Source of the DNA: JAWKTM01 sp041399085
GTDB taxonomy: Bacteria; Planctomycetota; Planctomycetia; Pirellulales; Pirellulaceae
DNA length: 60,435 bases
Assembly (NCBI GenBank): GCA_041399085.1
Contig: JAWKTM010000043.1
Coordinates: 1-60,435, forward strand
Reading direction: 5' to 3'
Position 1 is the first letter of the stretch. Each line of letters begins with the position of its first letter. Made by a program: the position numbers and the translations under genes. The notes below the pieces were generated by a model. The model made no database searches. It was not told the origin of the DNA and worked only from the letters and a program-made list of their open reading frames with translations. Positions 44,956 to 53,636 of the stretch are shown one piece after another.

Positions 44956-46011
44956 CTACTGATTACGGTATTTTCCGTGGCAGCTTTTGCAGGACTTCTC
45001 CAGCGCCGAAAACTGCTCGGTGGCTGGGTCGCGGTTGTCGGCCGACAGGGTCTGTTGAAGCTGCTCGGCCAGTGTGGTCGATTCGCCGAGCATCGACTTG
45101 AACTCATCCGAATGCTGCTCGGTCAAATGCCGAGCCGACTCTTTGAGTCCTTCCCAAACCAGCAGAGCTTCTTGTGCCGGATCGAGATCGGGATGATCCG
45201 CCGGCGTTCGCCAATCGGACTTCTGGCACAGTTTCAAGTTGTCAAAATGGCGATCCAATTTGGCCATCGCGGCGGGAAACGAGTCGACTTCAGCAACCTC
45301 GACCAATTCGGGCAACGCTTCGTTCGGCCCCGGAGGCTGGTAGTTCTCGACATCACGCCACAGCCCGGTGTATTGATCGCCGGTGCCAGCGGTCTTCAAT
45401 ATCTCCAATGCTTGTGCGCCCGACCGACCATCGGCGGCCATGCAAGCCACCGCGGCCGCTGCGGGGCCCCGATGTTGTCCATGATGACAATGAATGTAGA
45501 GCGGCCCGTCGGCTTCGCGAGCCACCCGGGCCAGCGCCTTGCCTGCCTCGGCGTGAATGCCGTTGTAACCAATCGGAATATGAACGTATCGCAGCCCATG
45601 CCGCTTGGCCGCTTCGAGATCCGGCCGCGCGCCGTCGACGCTCACGATCGTCTTCACGCCCAACGTCGCAAGACTCTCGAACGCCACTTCGCCATGCGGT
45701 TCGCTGCCGCTGTAGATGTGGTCGCTGATGCGAACCAAATTGTGAATGCCCGCGGGATCGCCAGGCTTGGTCGGCGCCGCAACGGCGTCGTCCGGAAGAC
45801 TCGCGTCGGAAGCTGCTTCGCTACTCGCCGCGTCCTTGCCAGCCGCTTCCGAATCAGGCCGAATTTTCCCCTGGCCCTCGCTCTCAACCGCAGCGGCCGT
45901 TGTCGCGCTGGCGGCAGGCCGATTTTTCGGCGTCCGTACTTCGCAGCCGCCGGCTAGCAAGATGACCGAAACGAGTAAGCCGAACGCCGAAATGAAAAAC
46001 AATCGCACCAT
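44956..46011 (-). CDS. Lipoprotein joining a tyrosine-phosphatase fold and a heme-binding tail
   Basis: A 351-residue envelope lipoprotein: MVRLFFISAFGLLVSVILLA with lipobox LAGGC (Cys23). After an Ala/Ser-rich linker comes a phosphatase-like domain: LVRISDHIYSGSEPHGEVAF, LGVKTIVSVDGARPDLEAA, and the signature IHCHHGQHRGPAAAA, with Cys175 and Arg181 in C-X5-R register. The C-terminal about 120 residues are helical and end SCKSCHGKYRNQ, giving Cys341-X2-Cys344-His345, a c-type heme site in cytochrome c' style. A phosphatase joined to a possible heme domain is unusual; redox control of the phosphatase is an inference. Confidence 0.85.
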   Translation of the reverse strand: MVRLFFISAFGLLVSVILLAGGCEVRTPKNRPAASATTAAAVESEGQGKIRPDSEAAGKDAASSEAASDASLPDDAVAAPTKPGDPAGIHNLVRISDHIYSGSEPHGEVAFESLATLGVKTIVSVDGARPDLEAAKRHGLRYVHIPIGYNGIHAEAGKALARVAREADGPLYIHCHHGQHRGPAAAAVACMAADGRSGAQALEILKTAGTGDQYTGLWRDVENYQPPGPNEALPELVEVAEVDSFPAAMAKLDRHFDNLKLCQKSDWRTPADHPDLDPAQEALLVWEGLKESARHLTEQHSDEFKSMLGESTTLAEQLQQTLSADNRDPATEQFSALEKSCKSCHGKYRNQ

Positions 46012-46100
46012 GAGCCTTTCTCGCAAAATTCCGCGAAGCGGCGGTTGTTCGCCGTTCGCGGGGGAATCTTGGCAGCGGCGCGAGAGAAACCAAGCGGCGA

Positions 46101-47315
46101 TTAATACTCGCGCGGGCGAATCCGGCCCTGCACGCGACTCGGCAGACCCTGGATCCGCAGAAACCCTTCCGCATCATCTTGATTGTACGAGCCGCCGCCT
46201 TCCATCGTGGCAATGCCTTCGTCGTACAAACTGTAAGGGCTTGTGCGGCTGGCGACCATGATGTTGCCTTTGTACAAGTTCAACGTCACTTCGCCGGTCA
46301 CGGGCCGCTGCGCTTCGCGAATGAAAGCCATCAGGGCATCCATCTTCGGCGTGTACCAGAAGCCGTAGTAAACCATCTCGGCGATTTCCGGCGCCATCCG
46401 ATTGCGCAGATGCACCAAATCGCGATCCAGCGTCAGTTGCTCGATCACCATGTGCGCGTCGTACAGCAACGTCATGCCCGGCGCTTCGTACACGCCGCGG
46501 CTTTTCATTCCGACAAAGCGGTTCTCGACCATGTCGATCCGGCCGATGCCGTTGCGACCGCCAATTTCGTTCAGTCGCTGGACAACCTGCAACGCGTTTA
46601 GCTGCTCGCCGTTTACGCTGATCGGCATTCCGGCTTCGAAGCCAATCGTCACGGCTTCGATCGCATCCGGCGCGGCTTGCGGAGACACGGTCATCCCGAA
46701 ATCGACCAGCTCGACGCCATTGACGGTCAACTCCTCCAGCTTGCCCGCCTCGTAGCTGATGTGCAGGCAATTCTCGTCGGAGCTATACGGCTTGGCCGAA
46801 GACGCTTTCACCGGAATGTTTCGCTCGTTGCAGTAAGCGATCAACTCCGTGCGGCCTGGGAACTGGTCGCGAAACTTCTTGATCCGCCAAGGCGCGATCA
46901 CGCGGACGCTCGGATCCAACGCCTCGGCCGCCAATTGGAAACGGCATTGATCGTTTCCCTTGCCCGTCGCGCCGTGAGCATAGGCGTCCGCGCCCACATC
47001 GCGAGCCACTTGCAGACAAACTTTCGAGATCAGCGGCCGAGCGATCGAGGTGCCCAACAAATAGATCAACTCGTACTTCGCCTGCCACTGCATCACGGGG
47101 AATGCAAAGTCGCGGCACAGCTCTTCCTGCACGTCGATGATTTGGGCCGACTTGGCGCCACAAGTCTTGGCTTTGTCCAAAATCGCTTGACGATCCTCGC
47201 ACGGCTGTCCTAAATCAACATAAACCGCGTGAACGTCATAACCCTCGTCCTGCAACCACCCCAGAATCACCGAAGTATCAAGGCCGCCGGAATAAGCAAG
47301 GACGCAGCTAGGCAT
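46101..47315 (-). CDS. argG: Argininosuccinate synthase
   Basis: ATP-dependent ligation of citrulline and aspartate, the penultimate step of arginine synthesis. It has 404 residues. The N-terminus MPSCVLAYSGGLDTSVI holds the PP-loop SGGLDTS; YAHGATGKGNDQCRFQLA, SSDENCLHISYEAG, GIGRIDMVENRFVGMKSRG and LYKGNIMVASRTSPYSL are conserved family segments. The ATG at 47315 is preferred over 47450 because it fits the family start, with GAGGA upstream. It is monocistronic here. Confidence 0.97.
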   Translation of the reverse strand: MPSCVLAYSGGLDTSVILGWLQDEGYDVHAVYVDLGQPCEDRQAILDKAKTCGAKSAQIIDVQEELCRDFAFPVMQWQAKYELIYLLGTSIARPLISKVCLQVARDVGADAYAHGATGKGNDQCRFQLAAEALDPSVRVIAPWRIKKFRDQFPGRTELIAYCNERNIPVKASSAKPYSSDENCLHISYEAGKLEELTVNGVELVDFGMTVSPQAAPDAIEAVTIGFEAGMPISVNGEQLNALQVVQRLNEIGGRNGIGRIDMVENRFVGMKSRGVYEAPGMTLLYDAHMVIEQLTLDRDLVHLRNRMAPEIAEMVYYGFWYTPKMDALMAFIREAQRPVTGEVTLNLYKGNIMVASRTSPYSLYDEGIATMEGGGSYNQDDAEGFLRIQGLPSRVQGRIRPREY

Positions 47316-47546
47316 GGCAAGGAAATCCTCTGGGGAAAAGGCGATTGGCGCCGGCAGTTTTCGCGAAAACGGCACATTGTGAAACGAGACAGCAGGACTG
47401 ACAAGCGGGCGGCGGGCGAAGTTCAGTCGGCTCACATCCGCCGCGTTCAAGCTGAATCCGCCAGGCTGTCGGCGGGAATCGTAAGGTAGACTTCATTGTC
47501 CAAAGTGACGGCTGGGGCAAACGGCTGACGTCGGAAGAGGAGTATC

Positions 47547-48446
47547 GTGGAGACGTTCTTGCAAGGTTTGTTCTGGTGCGTGCCGGTTGCGCTGCTGGGT
47601 GGTTTCATCGGATATTGGGTGGCGCGACGTGTGGCGCGAGCTTCCACGCGTGTCGCATTGCCCGACGATATGCACCAACGTGACGCATTGCTGCGCGCTA
47701 TGACGTTGCTGGTACGCAGCACGGATAAGCTGACATCCGACGTCGACGTGCATATCCACGAACTCGAAGACGCCTGCCGCCAGTTAGGCGAGTTGCACGT
47801 CACGGGCGAGTTCGCTCCGATCCAAGCCGCGCTGCTGTCGCAAATCGCGAGGATCCTGGAATCGAACCGGCACCTGGAAGACGACTTGATCTGCACGCGA
47901 TACAAGCTGCATCAGCAGGCCGCCGAACTCGATCGAACTCGCCAAGAGGCCCGCACTGATTCCCTGACCGGCGTCGGGAATCGCAAGGCGTTCGACGAAC
48001 ACTTGACGTTCTTGCTGGCCCAATTTCATAACGAACGCACGCCGTTCGTATTGGTGCTCGTGGACGTGGACAACTTCAAAGAGATCAACGATTCCTACGG
48101 ACACCGCGCGGGCGATCAAGTGGTGCGCGAGCTGGGCGAGATCCTGCGACACAGCGTTCGCGACAGCGATCTCGTGGCGCGGTACGGCGGCGACGAGTTT
48201 GCGATTCTATTCGCGAATATCGACGAACCGACGGCGCATTCCGTCACCGATCGGATTCGTCAACAGTTGGAAAGCCACGCGATCCTGTGGGACGATGATG
48301 TCGAGCATTTGTCGACCACGTGCAGCATCGGACTCAGCGGCGTCCGGGACGATGACACGCACGACACGCTATTGCAACGAGCCGACCAAGCGTTGTACCG
48401 CGCAAAACACGCCGGTCGTAATCGCGTGACGGTCTATTCCGACTAA
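47547..48446 (+). CDS. Membrane diguanylate cyclase
   Basis: Makes the second messenger cyclic di-GMP from two GTP. It has 299 residues and starts with GTG at 47547 (AGAGGAG nearby). One N-terminal transmembrane segment, LFWCVPVALLGGFIGYWVAR, is followed by a helical linker (AALLSQIARILESNRHLE) and a GGDEF domain: TDSLTGVGNRKAFDEHLTFL, LVDVDNFKEINDSYGHRAGD, ARYGGDEFAILF and TTCSIGLS. The active site GGDEF is intact, and the RxxD inhibitory site (RDSD) lies five residues before it, so it is probably active and product-inhibited. No sensor domain was recognised. Confidence 0.95.
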   Translation: METFLQGLFWCVPVALLGGFIGYWVARRVARASTRVALPDDMHQRDALLRAMTLLVRSTDKLTSDVDVHIHELEDACRQLGELHVTGEFAPIQAALLSQIARILESNRHLEDDLICTRYKLHQQAAELDRTRQEARTDSLTGVGNRKAFDEHLTFLLAQFHNERTPFVLVLVDVDNFKEINDSYGHRAGDQVVRELGEILRHSVRDSDLVARYGGDEFAILFANIDEPTAHSVTDRIRQQLESHAILWDDDVEHLSTTCSIGLSGVRDDDTHDTLLQRADQALYRAKHAGRNRVTVYSD

Positions 48447-48452
48447 GAACCC

Positions 48453-48643
48453 GCGCTCGGCCAAGGTCACGCGCTCGGCTAAGGTCTCCCGACCTAGCCG
48501 AAACCACCGACCGAAGGTCTCCCCCGGCCTGCACTCAGCGAAACCGGAGGGCTCGCGCTCTACACCGCTACAATCCGCGCTCGGCCAAGGTCTCCCGACC
48601 TGGCCGAAACCGCCGACCGAAGGTCTCCCCAGACGCGCACTCA
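48453..48643. repeat. Duplicated 67-base hairpin element
   Basis: Two copies of a 67-mer (48471-48537 and 48577-48643) identical at about 60 positions, plus a partial copy (48453-48470), lie between the convergent cyclase and glycosyltransferase genes. Each holds a stem of the form GGCTAAGGTCTCCCGACCTAG or GGCCAAGGTC/GACCTGGCC with a four-base loop. The difference in the stem is a compensated pair, T-A in one copy and C-G in the other. It looks like an extragenic RNA-capable repeat; no coding role is seen. Confidence 0.75.
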
Positions 48644-48665
48644 ACCGCCAACTTCCAAGGCAACC

Positions 48666-49493
48666 TCAAGCTGCCTTCCGCCGCGGCTCTTGATCCGCCG
48701 CTGGCAACGGCAGAGACTGCGGCGCGTCGCTTTCGTCCAACCGCGGCGTCCAGCGCGACAGCACATATCGCCGATGAATGGCGGCCAGCTCGCCGGCGGC
48801 TTTCACAAAGTCGCTTCCTTTCAGCTTCGAGCCCGCCACGTCGCGCCAAGCTTCCAGCGGCAATTCGTAAACTTGCTGCTGTAACGACTTCGGCTGTAAA
48901 CAGCGCCAACGTGCCAGAATCTCGACGTCGAAAATCCAGCGAGCCAGAAACCGCTCGCCGAAAACTTGCGGAATCATCGGCCCATTGCGAAACAGCTTGG
49001 CCCCGCATTGCGTGTCGTAAATTCGCAAGCTCAACGTGCGGCGCGCGGCCGTCGCGAACAAGCGGCCGCACACGTGCCGCTTGAACGAGCGACGAATATC
49101 GCGGCCCAGCAGCGGAATCCGAGTGCCGAAGACGACGTGAGTCTGCGAACGACCATCCAACACGCGCGCGAACCGCGGGATCTCGTCCAGCCCCGTGGCC
49201 AAGTCCGCATCCCAGTAGCCCAAGTAATCGGGCGAGTTGGCCAGAGCCGCCAGCATCCCTTGCCGGACCGCTTCGGCCTTGCCGCCGTTCTTCGCCAGAT
49301 GCATGGCTCGCATCCGCGGCTCGGTTTTGGCTAAGCTGTTCAGAATCGCCGCCGTGTTGTCGCGGCTGCCGTCGTTGACGAATAGAAATGAAACATCACG
49401 GGCTTCGTCCGCTCGCACGAACTCGCGAAATACATCCGCCGGCAAACGTTCGGCCTCGTTATAGCAGGGAACGACAATCGTGATTCGAGACAT
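48666..49493 (-). CDS. Family 2 glycosyltransferase (dolichol-phosphate-sugar type)
   Basis: A 275-residue GT-A fold enzyme that would transfer a sugar from a nucleotide donor. It begins MSRITIVVPCYNEAERLPAD, with the GT2 nucleotide site VSFLFVNDGSRDNT, NGGKAEAVRQGMLAAL, and the acidic acceptor/metal motif YWDADLATGLDEI. RIYDTQCGAKLFR is characteristic of dolichyl/polyprenyl-phosphate glucosyltransferases. No transmembrane helix is present at the C-terminus, so it would act at the cytoplasmic face. Alternative starts lie at 49505 and 49565; 49493 fits the family. Confidence 0.88.
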   Translation of the reverse strand: MSRITIVVPCYNEAERLPADVFREFVRADEARDVSFLFVNDGSRDNTAAILNSLAKTEPRMRAMHLAKNGGKAEAVRQGMLAALANSPDYLGYWDADLATGLDEIPRFARVLDGRSQTHVVFGTRIPLLGRDIRRSFKRHVCGRLFATAARRTLSLRIYDTQCGAKLFRNGPMIPQVFGERFLARWIFDVEILARWRCLQPKSLQQQVYELPLEAWRDVAGSKLKGSDFVKAAGELAAIHRRYVLSRWTPRLDESDAPQSLPLPAADQEPRRKAA

Positions 49494-49772
49494 CGCGGCA
49501 ACCATCCTTGGCAAGCGTTGAATGCAGACGCGCATGATCCGCAGCGCGGCCGGATAATACGGCAAAATCGCCGAGGATCACAAGTTCAACTGCCAACGAT
49601 TCACGAGCGCCCCGACACACTGACCGAAATACGGATCAATCGTATTTGATGAAACGCCGATGATTTGTTAAGCTGACAACCCACAGCGATCAGCCGCGTC
49701 GCCGATCGCTTCCTGCCTGACCACCCACCTTCCAACTCAGCTCCACGGCACTTGGCTGCAAAGGGATTCGAC

Positions 49773-51143
49773 ATGCTGACGATTTTTGGCAAACCGGATC
49801 GACGAAGCGGATTCTGCGACGGCGTCTCGCGACGCGACTTTCTGCGGATCGGCGGCATGGCAATGGGCGGGCTGACATTGCCGCAATTGCTGGCGGCGGA
49901 ATCGAAGACGGGCGTGGGGCGCTCGCACAAGGCAATCATCAACGTCTTCCTGCCCGGCGGCCCGCCACATCAAGACATGTGGGACATCAAGCTAGATGCT
50001 CCCTCGGAAATTCGGGGCGAATTCCAGCCGATCGCCACGAGCGTGCCGGGCATCGAGATCTGCGAGCTGTTTCCCAAAATCGCGTCGATGATGGACAAGT
50101 TCGTTCCGATTCGCACGATGGTTGGCGCTCAGGGTTCGCACTTCGCATTCGAATGCATGACGGGTCGACACGAGCGGAACCAACCAGCCGGCGGTTGGCC
50201 TTCGATGGGCGCGTGGGTGTCGAAGCTGCAAGGTCCGGTGAACCCGACGATCCCGCCGCACTTGAGCCTGATGTACAAGACCGGCCACGAGCCGTGGGGC
50301 GATCCGGGCGATGGCGGATTCTTGGGCGTCGCGCATTCGCCATTCCGATTGGTCGGCGGTCTGGATCAATCGAAGCGAGTTGAAAACAAAGAGAACATGG
50401 TGCTTCAAGGCATCAGCTTGGATCGCTTGCAAGATCGCGGCGCGCTGCACGCATCGCTGGACAATTTCCGCCGCCAATGGGACCGCAGCGGCGCGATGGA
50501 CGGACTGGACGCTTTCACCCAGCAAGCGATGGGCATTCTCACTTCGTCCAATTTGGCCGAAGCGATGGACATCTCGAAGGAAGACCCGAGCATCGTCGAA
50601 CGCTACAGCCAAGGCGATCCGAAGTTCCGTGCCGATGGCGCGCCGAAGATGACCGAGAACTTCTTGGTCGCTCGGCGGTTGGTCGAAGCCGGGGCGCGCG
50701 TCGTGTCACTGAACTTCAGCCGCTGGGATTGGCACGGCAACAATTTCGGCCGAGCGCGCGAGGACTTTCCGATGCTGGACAACGCCGTCAGCGCGTTGGT
50801 TCAAGACCTGGAAGAACGCGGCATGTTGCGCGACGTTTCGATCGTGGTGTGGGGCGAGTTTGGTCGCACGCCGAAGATCAACAACAACGCCGGTCGCGAT
50901 CACTGGCCGCGAGTTTCCTGTGCCTTGTTGGCCGGCGGCGGCCTGCGAACTGGGCAGGTCATCGGCGCGACGAATCGCTTGGGCGAATACGCCGAGGATC
51001 GACCGGTGCAGTTCCAGGAGGTCTTCGCGACGCTGTATCACCAGCTCGGTTTGAATCTGCGAGCCATCCGTGAATTCGACCTACGCGGCCGACCTCAGTA
51101 TCTGATCGACCAAGGCATCGAACCGATGCGCGAACTGGTGTAA
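49773..51143 (+). CDS. DUF1501 protein with Tat signal
   Basis: A 456-residue protein of the sulfatase-like DUF1501 family that planctomycetes have in many copies, usually next to DUF1549/DUF1553 cytochrome genes (not seen here). The N-terminus has the twin-arginine signal SRRDFLRIGG, so it is probably folded in the cytosol and exported. Family segments: NVFLPGGPPHQDMWDIKLDA, TMVGAQGSHFAFECMTGRHE, RNQPAGGWPSMGAWVSKL, NNNAGRDHWPRVSCALLAGG and VIGATNRLGEYAEDRPVQFQ. AAAGGGA lies six bases before the ATG. The substrate is unknown. Confidence 0.94.
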   Translation: MLTIFGKPDRRSGFCDGVSRRDFLRIGGMAMGGLTLPQLLAAESKTGVGRSHKAIINVFLPGGPPHQDMWDIKLDAPSEIRGEFQPIATSVPGIEICELFPKIASMMDKFVPIRTMVGAQGSHFAFECMTGRHERNQPAGGWPSMGAWVSKLQGPVNPTIPPHLSLMYKTGHEPWGDPGDGGFLGVAHSPFRLVGGLDQSKRVENKENMVLQGISLDRLQDRGALHASLDNFRRQWDRSGAMDGLDAFTQQAMGILTSSNLAEAMDISKEDPSIVERYSQGDPKFRADGAPKMTENFLVARRLVEAGARVVSLNFSRWDWHGNNFGRAREDFPMLDNAVSALVQDLEERGMLRDVSIVVWGEFGRTPKINNNAGRDHWPRVSCALLAGGGLRTGQVIGATNRLGEYAEDRPVQFQEVFATLYHQLGLNLRAIREFDLRGRPQYLIDQGIEPMRELV

Positions 51144-51158
51144 ACGCCGTTCGCTTCG

Positions 51159-51488
51159 CTATTCCTCTTCGGCCGGTGCGTCGCGGCGAAATACGGCCAC
51201 GACGTCTTCCACCGGCACGACAAACAATTGGTTGTCGGGCTCGAAGTCGACCGGAATCGCGTTCTTCGGATGGAACAGAATCTTGTCGTACTGCCGCAAC
51301 GGCACATCTTCGTCTTTCGCGACTTGCCGAGAGATCGTCACGATTCGGCCGGTGATCGTTGGGATCTCGGCCACGTCGGGCAGCGCGATTCCGCCCTTCG
51401 TTTCGCGTTTCGGCTCGTCCTTACGCACCAGTACCCGCGCACCGATCGGCTCGACATATTCAAACGTCTTCTTGCGGCTCGTCGCCAT
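51159..51488 (-). CDS. GroES-type co-chaperonin
   Basis: A 109-residue protein of the Cpn10 fold: EYVEPIGARVLVRKDEPKRE, TKGGIALPDVAEIPTITGRI, VTISRQVAKDEDVPLRQYDK, ILFHPKNAIPVDFEPDNQLF. It has the mobile-loop region near ETKGGIALPD and ends with an acidic tail. No groEL gene is next to it, so this is a stand-alone copy; planctomycetes often have several. It converges with the DUF1501 gene (15 bases between stops) and is divergent from guaA. Confidence 0.9.
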   Translation of the reverse strand: MATSRKKTFEYVEPIGARVLVRKDEPKRETKGGIALPDVAEIPTITGRIVTISRQVAKDEDVPLRQYDKILFHPKNAIPVDFEPDNQLFVVPVEDVVAVFRRDAPAEEE

Positions 51489-51618
51489 AAAGACTCAACC
51501 ACGAAAAGTGTGTGAAGCTTGGTAATTCGCCAACATTAGTTATATCTGGCGCTGCCGACAAGCCGCGCTCGAAGACAACGCGTCACTCGCGGCCCTAGTG
51601 AACTCGGCTTGGCATTTC

Positions 51619-51672
51619 TATAATCGTCCGCTTGCTCTCCCGCCCGGATTTATCGCGGCGGGTTTTTTGTTT
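51619..51672 (+). promoter_or_regulatory. guaA leader with -10 box and terminator-like hairpin
   Basis: In the 242-base gap between divergent groES and guaA. TATAAT is at 51619-51624, with no good -35. A G/C stem (CCCGCC at 51639-51644, GGCGGG at 51657-51662) is followed directly by TTTTTTGTTTT. This is an intrinsic terminator pattern on the + strand, about 60-90 bases upstream of the guaA start, where no gene ends on that strand. It may act as an attenuator of guaA. Confidence 0.55.
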
Positions 51673-51730
51673 TAGGGATCTCTGCCGACGCCGGCTTCCG
51701 GTGGGCGCGCGGAAATACGAGGTGACGGAG

Positions 51731-53315
51731 ATGACGCAAGCGACCAATCCGGCCGACATCGGCGCGAGCCTCGTGGCCGATGAACGCGTGCTGGTCCTCG
51801 ATTTCGGTTCGCAATACGCCCAGCTCATCGCCCGCCGCGTGCGCGAACAGCATGTGTATTGCGAGATCGTGCGCCACGACATCTCGATCGAAGCCATCGA
51901 GCAACGGCAGCCGAAGGGGTTGATTCTGTCCGGCGGCCCGAACAGCGTCTACGAGACGGGCGCGCCGCGATGTAATCCGCGGCTGTTCGAATTGGGCATC
52001 CCGGTGCTCGGCATCTGCTACGGAATGCAGTTGGCTTGCGACGCTTTGGGCGGCAAGGTAGACAGCGCGCCGGCTCGCGAGTACGGCCGAGCGCGTCTGC
52101 GCGTCTCGGACAGCGAAGGTTTATTCGCCGGCATTCCCGACGAGATGGATGTCTGGATGAGTCACGGCGATCAAGTCACCGGTGTCTCGGACGACTTTGT
52201 CGGCATCGCCCGTACGGGCACTTGTCCAATCGCCGCGGTCCAGCATCGGCGGCTTCCGGTGTTCGGATTACAGTTCCACCCGGAAGTGACGCACACGCCG
52301 CTCGGCGGCACGATCCTGCACAACTTTCTGATGAACGTCTGCGGTTGCTCCGGCACGTGGAAGCTGGGCGATTTCGCCCGCGAAACGATCCACCGCGTTC
52401 GCGAACAGGTGGGCGACAGCCGCGTGATCTGCGGGCTGTCGGGCGGCGTGGATTCGTCGGTTGTGGCGGCCTTATTGTATCAAGCCATCGGGCCGCAACT
52501 GTCGTGCATCCTGGTCGACAATGGCTTGTTGCGTAAGGACGAACAGGCGGCCGTGATCGGAGAGTTCTCCAGTCATTTCAAAACCGACCTGCATGTGGTG
52601 CATGCCGAAGACCGGTTCTTGAAACGACTGGCGGGCGTGACGGAGCCGCAGGAGAAAGCGCCGGCGAATCGGCTACGAGTTTATCGAGTGCTTCAAGGAA
52701 GAGGCGAAGCAAATCAGCGACGCTCGGTTTCTGGCTCAAGGCACGCTGTACCCGGACGTGATCGAGAGCGGCGCGGCACCCGATGGTCCGGCGGCTACGA
52801 TCAAGCTGCATCACAACGTCGGCGGCTTGCCCGAGCAACTAGGATTCGAGTTGATCGAGCCGCTGCGTGATTTATTCAAGGACGAAGTTCGTAAGCTCGG
52901 CCTCGAACTGGGGCTGCCCGAAGATGTCGTCTGGCGGCATCCGTTCCCTGGGCCGGGCTTGGCCGTGCGTTGCTTGGGCGAAGTCACGCACGAGCGGCTG
53001 GCCGTGCTGCGAGAAGCCGACTACATCGCCGTCAGCGAGATCAAGGCGGCCGGTTTGTATCGGCAGACTTCGCAAGCTTTCGCCGTGCTGTTGCCCGTGC
53101 AAAGCGTCGGCGTGATGGGTGACGCACGAACTTACGAAAATGTGATCGCCCTGCGATGTGTCGACACCGACGACTTCATGACGGCCGACTGGAGCCACTT
53201 GCCTTACGAAGTGCTGGCGCGAATTTCCACGCGGATCATCAACGAGGTGAAGGGGGTCAACCGCGTCTGCTACGACATCAGCAGCAAGCCGCCGGCAACC
53301 ATTGAATGGGAGTAG
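51731..53315 (+). pseudogene. guaA: GMP synthase, broken by one frameshift
   Basis: Glutamine-hydrolysing GMP synthase (XMP to GMP), read as one 527-residue protein after one correction. GATase domain: VLVLDFGSQYAQLIARRVRE, LSGGPNSVYE, GICYGMQL with the catalytic Cys, FQFHPEVTHT-like segment. ATP-pyrophosphatase domain: VICGLSGGVDSSVVAALLYQ and LVDNGLLRKDE. Dimerisation domain: KLHHNVGGLPEQLGFELIEP to the end KPPATIEWE. Near 52655, GAGAAAGCG should be GAGAAGCG; without the extra A the frame continues with the expected RRRIGYEFIECFKEEAKQIS. For an essential gene this points to a sequencing error. Confidence 0.95.
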
Positions 53316-53343
53316 GCGGCGACACGATCGACAAGAACGCACA

Positions 53344-53372
53344 AAGCCCGGTTGCGGGGAACAACCGGGCTT
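53344..53372. terminator. Strong hairpin after guaA
   Basis: A perfect 11-base stem AAGCCCGGTTG / CAACCGGGCTT with a seven-base loop lies 28 bases after the guaA stop. No T-run follows on the + strand, so it may end transcripts in a Rho-assisted way or protect their 3' ends. The remaining bases to the ABC-F start (53637) hold no supported gene. Confidence 0.55.
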
Positions 53373-53636
53373 GCGAGGTGCGTCGTCTGCCGGAATGGGC
53401 CTGTCGGCGGGGGAGCAGGGGTTTGCTCTGACCTGCCCGAATCCGGCGGTTGGCATGGAGGATTTTTCCGTCGAACGTGCGTCCGACACACTTGAGAATC
53501 GGCCCAACGCCATCCAACGAACCACGAATTTCCGAACGCCGTGCATAAGCCGAACAACCGGCAGCACCGTTGCAGGCGTTACAGTTTTACAAAACCCGCT
53601 CGACTGGTTTTAACCGCACTGACATTCGAGACCACG

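Noticed and set aside
53302..53613. Frame between guaA and the ABC-F gene
   Set aside because: It overlaps the strong post-guaA hairpin and ends before the ABC-F start; no protein features.
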